From positions 124,001-188,000 of the forward strand of contig OZ037849.1 of assembly GCA_964035575.1 (NCBI GenBank): a DNA stretch of 64,000 bases, read 5' to 3'. Both the position numbers and the translations under genes were made by a program. Every line of letters begins with the position of its first letter. Position 1 is the first letter of the stretch. Below, piece after piece: positions 59,585 to 64,000 of this stretch. A model generated the notes under the pieces. The model worked only from the letters and a program-made list of their open reading frames with translations. It searched no databases and was not told the origin of the DNA. The DNA is from Rhynchopus sp. YZ270_cl-10 (lineage: Eukaryota; Euglenozoa; Diplonemea; Diplonemida; Diplonemidae).

Positions 59585-60003
59585 TGAGATGACCCCAAGC
59601 CTGTGCTTAGTCACCTTGAAAGGAAAAAAAAAACTGTAGTTGTTGATGCAGGCACCTCCGACTGACCCACGATGCCAGCCATCCGGATGAAAGCAGCAAG
59701 TACCCTGCGGCCTACAAAAAAAAGATCATTGAGGGGTGAAACAAGATGGCACACGTAACAGCATCAGAGCACAACAGGGGTTTTGCAACACATACACAAT
59801 ATGGATAACACATCACACAAAATGGACAAGAAAAGAGAGAGAAACAAATGGTAAGGTGACCCTAAGCCTTTCTCGTGCTTAGTCACCTTGGTGGGGAAAT
59901 GGTACACAACAGAGACGAAATGTGAAAAAGAAAAAAGAAAAAGAAGAAAAAAAAAGGGGGTTTTGCCAGGTGGTCCCCTAAGCCCCGCGTGCTTAGTCAC
60001 CAT
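59585..60003 (+). repeat. Cluster of three stem-loop motifs
   Basis: Copies at 59585-59618, 59853-59890 and 59968-60003. The middle copy folds best: AAGGTGACCCTAAGC, loop, GCTTAGTCACCTT. They lie 240-660 bases downstream of the WASH1 stop. Confidence 0.7.
59644..59715 (+). repeat. 60-bp structured repeat, copy 3
   Basis: GATGCAGGCACCTCCGACTG through GTACCCTGCGGC. The outer stem is GCAGG/CCTGC; four bases (TGTA) are missing in the middle relative to copy 2. Confidence 0.7.
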
Positions 60004-60243
60004 AAAGAGGAAGCTTGAAGATGCATGTGCATCTCGTACACATTAAAAAAGGAGGGTTTTGTTTTGTTTTGTTTTGTTTTTGTTTTGTGAGAAAACGGGT
60101 TTATTTTCAAACTTTTTTTTTCCTTTTTGTCGCTATGTTTTGAAACCCCAAAAAACCCCCATTTACCAACCAGCATTTTCTCTCCTTTTTTTTTCCGGCA
60201 AACAACTTTGCAAAATAAAACAAAGAAGAAAAGAAAAAAAAAC

Positions 60244-62575
60244 TTAATCCCAGGAGTCTGAATCGCTCCCAGAATCTTCATCCTTGGGGACAAACTTGGA
60301 CGGCTTCGCCGCAGGCTTCTTCGCTGCAGCATCGCCAACCTTGGGCTGCTTGATCTCTTCCTTCGACTCCTTCTTCTCGCGCGTCTTGTCCGCTCCCTTC
60401 TCCCCGTTCAGCCCTGCACGCCTTTGGTTCAGCTTGTCCTGTACATTTTTTTTGTTTTTTTGAAATGTTTTTATATGAAAATGGTCACCTAAAAGAAAAG
60501 TTTATAAGATGAAGCTAAGTCTCTCCGTGAGTCGGTGTTGGCCAAAATAAAATAAAGCCCTAGAATAGAACGTAGAGTCCCCAACCCTAAGGAGCAATTG
60601 TTGTGAAAGTATTGGTGGTTGGTTTTAGGTTGGCCCGCAGGAATACTTTTGGGACACAGAAAACTGCTGCGTCACCACAGTATACGGAGAACAGCTTCAA
60701 TAAGGCAGATGCTTTACAGTGATCTAATTTTATTGTCCCTTCTGTCAAAACCTCTTTGTTTTTCTCTTTTGTCTATTTTTCCTGCATTTTTTATTCTCTT
60801 TTTTGTACTTCCTTTTGTTAGATACGCTCAATCGCAATCTCAGAAGCATCTGAGAGGGTAAAAGCCCTTATAGGTAACATGCCAAATCATATCCGCTTTT
60901 TTTCCCAATACGTTCAAAAAACCCCCCCCCAACACCGTCCACATACCAGAAGCTTGTTTGTAAAGTCCTTCTTCTCCTCAACAGGTTTCTGCTTCGGTGG
61001 GTCCTTTCTCTCTGAAGCCGACTTCAACGACTTGCCCTTTCTGATAGCGTCCATGAGCGCCCCGTGTGGGTCGGAGTCCACCGGCGGGAGTTCTCTTCTC
61101 TCACGCGGCGCGGCTGGTGTGCCTGCTGGCGGCGCCATCTTGGGCGGTGGCGGTGGGCCTGGTGGTGGTGGCGGTGCACCTGCACCTGGTGGCGGCGGTG
61201 GCGCCCCTGGTGGTGGTGGTGGTGGAGGACCACCCGGCCCTGCTGGAGGTCTTGGTGCACCCGGAGGAGGTGGTGGCGGTGCCCCTGCACCCGGTGGTGG
61301 CGGCGGTCCACCACCTGGCGGCGGCGGTGGTCCACCTGCACCAGGTGGCGGCGGCGGCATCGCACCCGGGGGTGGAGGAGGCCCCTTCATGCCAGGCGGT
61401 GGCGGTGCACCACCTGGTGGTGGTGGTGGACCTCCGCCTGGTGGGGGAGGTGGTCCACCCCCTGGCGGCCCTGGTGGTCCTGGAGGACCTGGTGGCCTGC
61501 CCATGCCCGGTGGTGGTGGTGGGCCGGGTGGGCCGCCCCCTGGTGGGGGAGGTGGGCCTCCGCCTGGTGGTGGTGGTGGTCCAGCTCCTGGTGGTGGTGG
61601 AGGACCACCGCCCATGGGTGGCGGTGGGCCTGGTGCGGCGGCGGCGGCGGCGGCAGAGGGCTTAGGTGTGCGTTCCTTTCTGGTGGTGGTGCGCACGGTG
61701 CTGGCGTCATCCCAGAGCTTTGCGGAGGGTGCAATAGGTGTCTCGTCTTCGAAGCCAGTGTCGTCCCAGTCGCAGTCTGCCACCCCCTGCAGTCCCGGCA
61801 GTGTGTCCGGCATGTCTCCGAACACATCCGGCACATCGCCCGGCCCAGGCACGTACCCAATCCCCTCGGCATCACCCCCCTTCTCAAACCCGTCGTTCCC
61901 ACCAAACGTCATCGGCGCCACCGCAAGCTTGCGGCGCTCCCACTCCTTCTTCCGCTTGCCCTCCTTCTGCAGCGGGTCGAAGATCCCGTACTCCTTATAC
62001 GGGTTCTCGTTTGTATTGAACAGCAGCAGCGACCCACACGCCTCAAGGTTCTTCGGCATGCGGCCAAGGCCGTGGTGCTGGCGCTTCCCCTTCGAGTTCG
62101 ACACGAAGAGTGGCAGCTCGTACTGGTCTGTCGGGTCGCGTGAGCGTGTCGGCACATTCACGTGTGTGTCCTCGGGCCACTCCTCGCGGAGGAAGACACG
62201 CTGGTCGCGGATCTTGCGTGTGCGTGGGCGGTACGTCGCCTCGTCGTACTGGATCACCTTCTCGGGCTTCCACTTCTGCCCAGGGTACTTGAACGAGGAC
62301 AGCACAGTTGTTGCCTTCTTGCGCTCCGAGACCTCCTCCACAGTGTCGCCCAGCTCGCTGATCTTCTCCTGCAGCTCCTCCATGCGTGTACGCTCTGCGT
62401 CCACACGTTCCCCAATCCGGTCAAACACCGCCTGTGCAGCGTCGCGTACCTTCTGCAGTGCGTCCAGGGCGTGCTCCATCCCATGCTGGTCACGGCGTGC
62501 AGAGGTCATCGCAATGGGGACTGCGTGCTGGGTGGCACCCATCCCCTGCCCAACCCCAAGAGCTGTGGGTGACAT
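60244..62575 (-). CDS. WASH1: WASH complex subunit 1 (WASH1), two exons
   Basis: The coding exons are 62575-60947 and 60438-60244 (donor CTG|GTATGT, acceptor TACAG, phase 0), giving 607 residues. WASH1 activates the Arp2/3 complex to build actin on endosomes. The WASH homology domain is at the N-terminus (HALDALQKVRDAAQAVFDRI, about 36-55). The hallmark GSLLLFNTNENPYKEYGIFD lies in the middle, then YVPGPGDVPDV, a long polyproline tract (about 305-490) and a WH2-like motif (about 502-524, LMDAIRKGKSLKS). The connector crosses the intron (FTNKLL|DKLNQRRAGLNG), and the acidic tail (DEDSGSDSDSWD) has the expected Trp. The start at 62575 gives MSPTALGVGQ; Met12 is an alternative. A CCCACAG acceptor at about 62626 suggests a further 5' exon, possibly untranslated. 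Confidence 0.92.
60439..60946 (-). other. Intron of WASH1
   Basis: 508 bases from GTATGT to TACAG. Contains a weak stem-loop motif relic (60497-60535) and no gene. Confidence 0.85.
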
Positions 62576-62934
62576 TGCTCTCCCACACCCCGTTATCCTT
62601 GCCTGGAGGGATGTGTGTACACCTGTGGGAGGGAGAGGGAGAGTGAGTGGGAGAGTGAGAGAACAACTTCGAGGGCATAATGTGGCGAAGGATGGGAGGG
62701 GCCACATGCACACATGCACACGAAGTCTCTCGTCTATTCTCGGGTTTGGGTTCTTCGGCCGATGTTCTAGGATTTCACTCGGCAGCACCAGAAGCCCCAA
62801 GCCTCCACAACCCTCAGAGCTTCTTTTCGTGCTGCAGCGGGGCTACACATGGGGGACAGCCCTGTACCTTAACGAGGGGGTATACATACAGCACATCACC
62901 CCTCACTATGGCATGCATTTGGAAAAAGGGGAAC

Positions 62935-63277
62935 CCCACCTGCCCACCTGCCCACCTGCCCACCTGCCCACCTGCCCACCTGCCCACCTGCCCACCTGCC
63001 CACCTGCCCACCTGCCCACCTGCCCACCTGCCCACCTGCCCACCTGCCCACCTGCCCACCTGCCCACCTGCCCACCTGCCCACCTGCCCACCTGCCCACC
63101 TGCCCACCTGCCCACCTGCCCACCTGCCCACCTGCCCACCTGCCCACCTGCCCACCTGCCCACCTGCCCACCTACCCACCTACCCACCTGCCCACCTGCC
63201 CACCTGCCCACCTGCCCACCTGCCCACCTGCCCACCTGCCCACCTGCCCACCTGCCCACCTGCCCACCTGCCCACCC
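62935..63277. repeat. (CCCACCTG)n octamer satellite, about 43 copies
   Basis: An 8-bp array with two CCCACCTA units (about 63170-63185) and a final CCCACCCG. It lies upstream of WASH1. No inverted repeats are seen around it. Frames through it are artefacts. Confidence 0.97.
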
Positions 63278-63660
63278 GCCAACGCATCTCTTTGGCATGT
63301 ATCTCACGGATAAAAAAGGAGAAGGGAGTGTGGTTATAGTTTGCAGCATCGACAACAAGTCGGTCAATATAAAAATAGTGAAGCTGATCAAAAGTAGAAC
63401 TAAATTCTAGCCATGCCATCCAGAGAAAAGAAAGTCGAGGAGATGAGTGTCGAAGGGCTAACCTAATAAGGTAGCTACAAACAAGTGGCTTGTGTACGGT
63501 GTTTGTGAGAATGGCTGATGCCCGTACACAACGAGTAGTGACCACACACCAGATACCACACACCTTCCCACTACTGGACATGCGTACAGCTGCAGTCTAT
63601 GGAAATAGAGCACAGCAGCAACACACTCACACCCCACACCATCACCCTTGACCACCCCAC
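63278..63660. other. Short intergenic stretch, no feature seen
   Basis: Mixed A/T- and C-rich sequence between the octamer array and the AC-E stop codon, with no recognised element. Confidence 0.6.
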
Positions 63661-64000
63661 TCAGATTCCCTTCCCCACCCCAAAGCCTTCTACCCGGTTG
63701 TCCCCTATACCCCCCTGCAACGGTCGTGCCAAGGCCACACTCAGAAGCCCACCCTTGACTGTCGAGGGATGCACGTTCAAAGGGCTCCGTTCACAAGGAC
63801 AACCCTGTCCAGCGTCTTCAACCGCTGCTGCAGACACATCGCCTTTCAGGTACTTCCGCACTGTTGTGTTGTAGTTCTCCCACTTCTTGTTCTTCTCGAT
63901 CTGGTACATCCATTCTTCAGTTTCTTCCTCGGCTTCTTCGGTGTTGAGAATAAGCTCGGCAACCACTTCAGGTGTGTCAGAGGTTGCAGACACTTCCACC
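63661..64000 (-). CDS. C-terminus of a fifth cyclase-family gene, AC-E (partial)
   Basis: The open frame runs off the right edge; the Met near the edge is not evidence of a start. The visible 112 residues align with the C-terminal end of AC-A: EVVAELILNTEEAEEETEEW against HEVVAELLVADSPDVAVVDEW, then WENYNTTVRKYLKGDVSAAA against WDDYNLAVRGYLRGEATAAE, then KGGLL against KGGVL. The tail differs from AC-B, AC-C and AC-D, so this is the partner or paralogue of AC-A. Whether it has an active cyclase domain cannot be seen. Confidence 0.75.
   Translation of the reverse strand, partial: VEVSATSDTPEVVAELILNTEEAEEETEEWMYQIEKNKKWENYNTTVRKYLKGDVSAAAVEDAGQGCPCERSPLNVHPSTVKGGLLSVALARPLQGGIGDNRVEGFGVGKGI

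Larger units (their letters stand above)
58035..60243. other. Intergenic between WASH1 and AC-D
   Basis: No gene seen. It has GC-rich hairpin motifs (58712-58742, 58809-58836, 58927-58956), a CCGCGCGCAGCGCGG palindrome (59239), the 60-bp structured repeat (59644-59715) and a cluster of three stem-loop motifs (59585-60003) just downstream of WASH1. Confidence 0.6.

Noticed and set aside
9433..63277. CRISPR arrays
   Set aside because: The arrays are pure tandem repeats with no spacers, in a eukaryotic context.
60879..63410. 843-codon plus-strand frame rich in Gly and Pro
   Set aside because: Antisense shadow of WASH1 polyproline that then reads into the CCCACCTG array.

Overview
The window is nuclear DNA of a eukaryotic microbe (protist). 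It holds spliceosomal introns with a GTATGT-type donor and pyrimidine-rich CAG acceptor, a WASH-complex subunit, membrane-bound class III nucleotide cyclases, a secreted vWA/EGF-like membrane protein, cut-and-paste transposons and a tyrosine-recombinase retrotransposon. The standard genetic code fits every gene read here. I cannot name the species from sequence alone; a free-living metamonad such as Kipferlia is only a low-confidence guess.

All host genes I can support lie on the minus strand. From left to right: an unrecognised multi-exon gene with a Gly/Lys-rich tail (1391-2773); cyclase-like AC-A with a degenerate C-terminal domain (5084-6844); a small protein with an N-myristoylation-like start (7298-7837); an unrecognised 137-residue ORF (9960-10373); a four-exon, about 2008-residue vWA/Cys-rich type I membrane protein (16492-25366); three adenylyl cyclase paralogues AC-B, AC-C and AC-D (30044-32098, 40102-42198, 55920-58034) with near-identical catalytic halves but different membrane halves; a two-exon WASH1 (60244-62575); and the C-terminus of a fifth cyclase-family gene, AC-E, running off the right edge (63661-64000).

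The space between genes is dominated by mobile and repetitive DNA. Two 1405-bp Tc1/mariner elements with intact DD37E transposases sit in opposite orientation (13579-14983 and 27242-28646). Two inverted hAT-like MITEs carry perfect 8-bp target duplications (17913-18666 and 38935-39692). A tyrosine-recombinase retrotransposon (50393-55316) has the gene order gag, recombinase, RT-RNase H and an A1-ORFs-B1-A2-B2 split direct repeat arrangement. A retroelement RNase H ORF (48481-49935) is probably part of a truncated non-LTR element.

The most unusual feature is a set of six kinds of very homogeneous 7-9 bp satellites (units ACTTGTC, TGTACAG, CATAGTAC, AGTATACAC, TGTGTAC, CCCACCTG). Five of the seven arrays lie inside inverted repeats that look like transposon termini, and for ACTTGTC the unit is itself the inner part of the terminal repeat. 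This suggests mobile elements that carry or generate satellite DNA. Several families of short dispersed motifs (stem-loops, palindrome-ended motifs, CA-tailed motifs, tRNA-like fragments) are scattered between genes and are not explained by known features.
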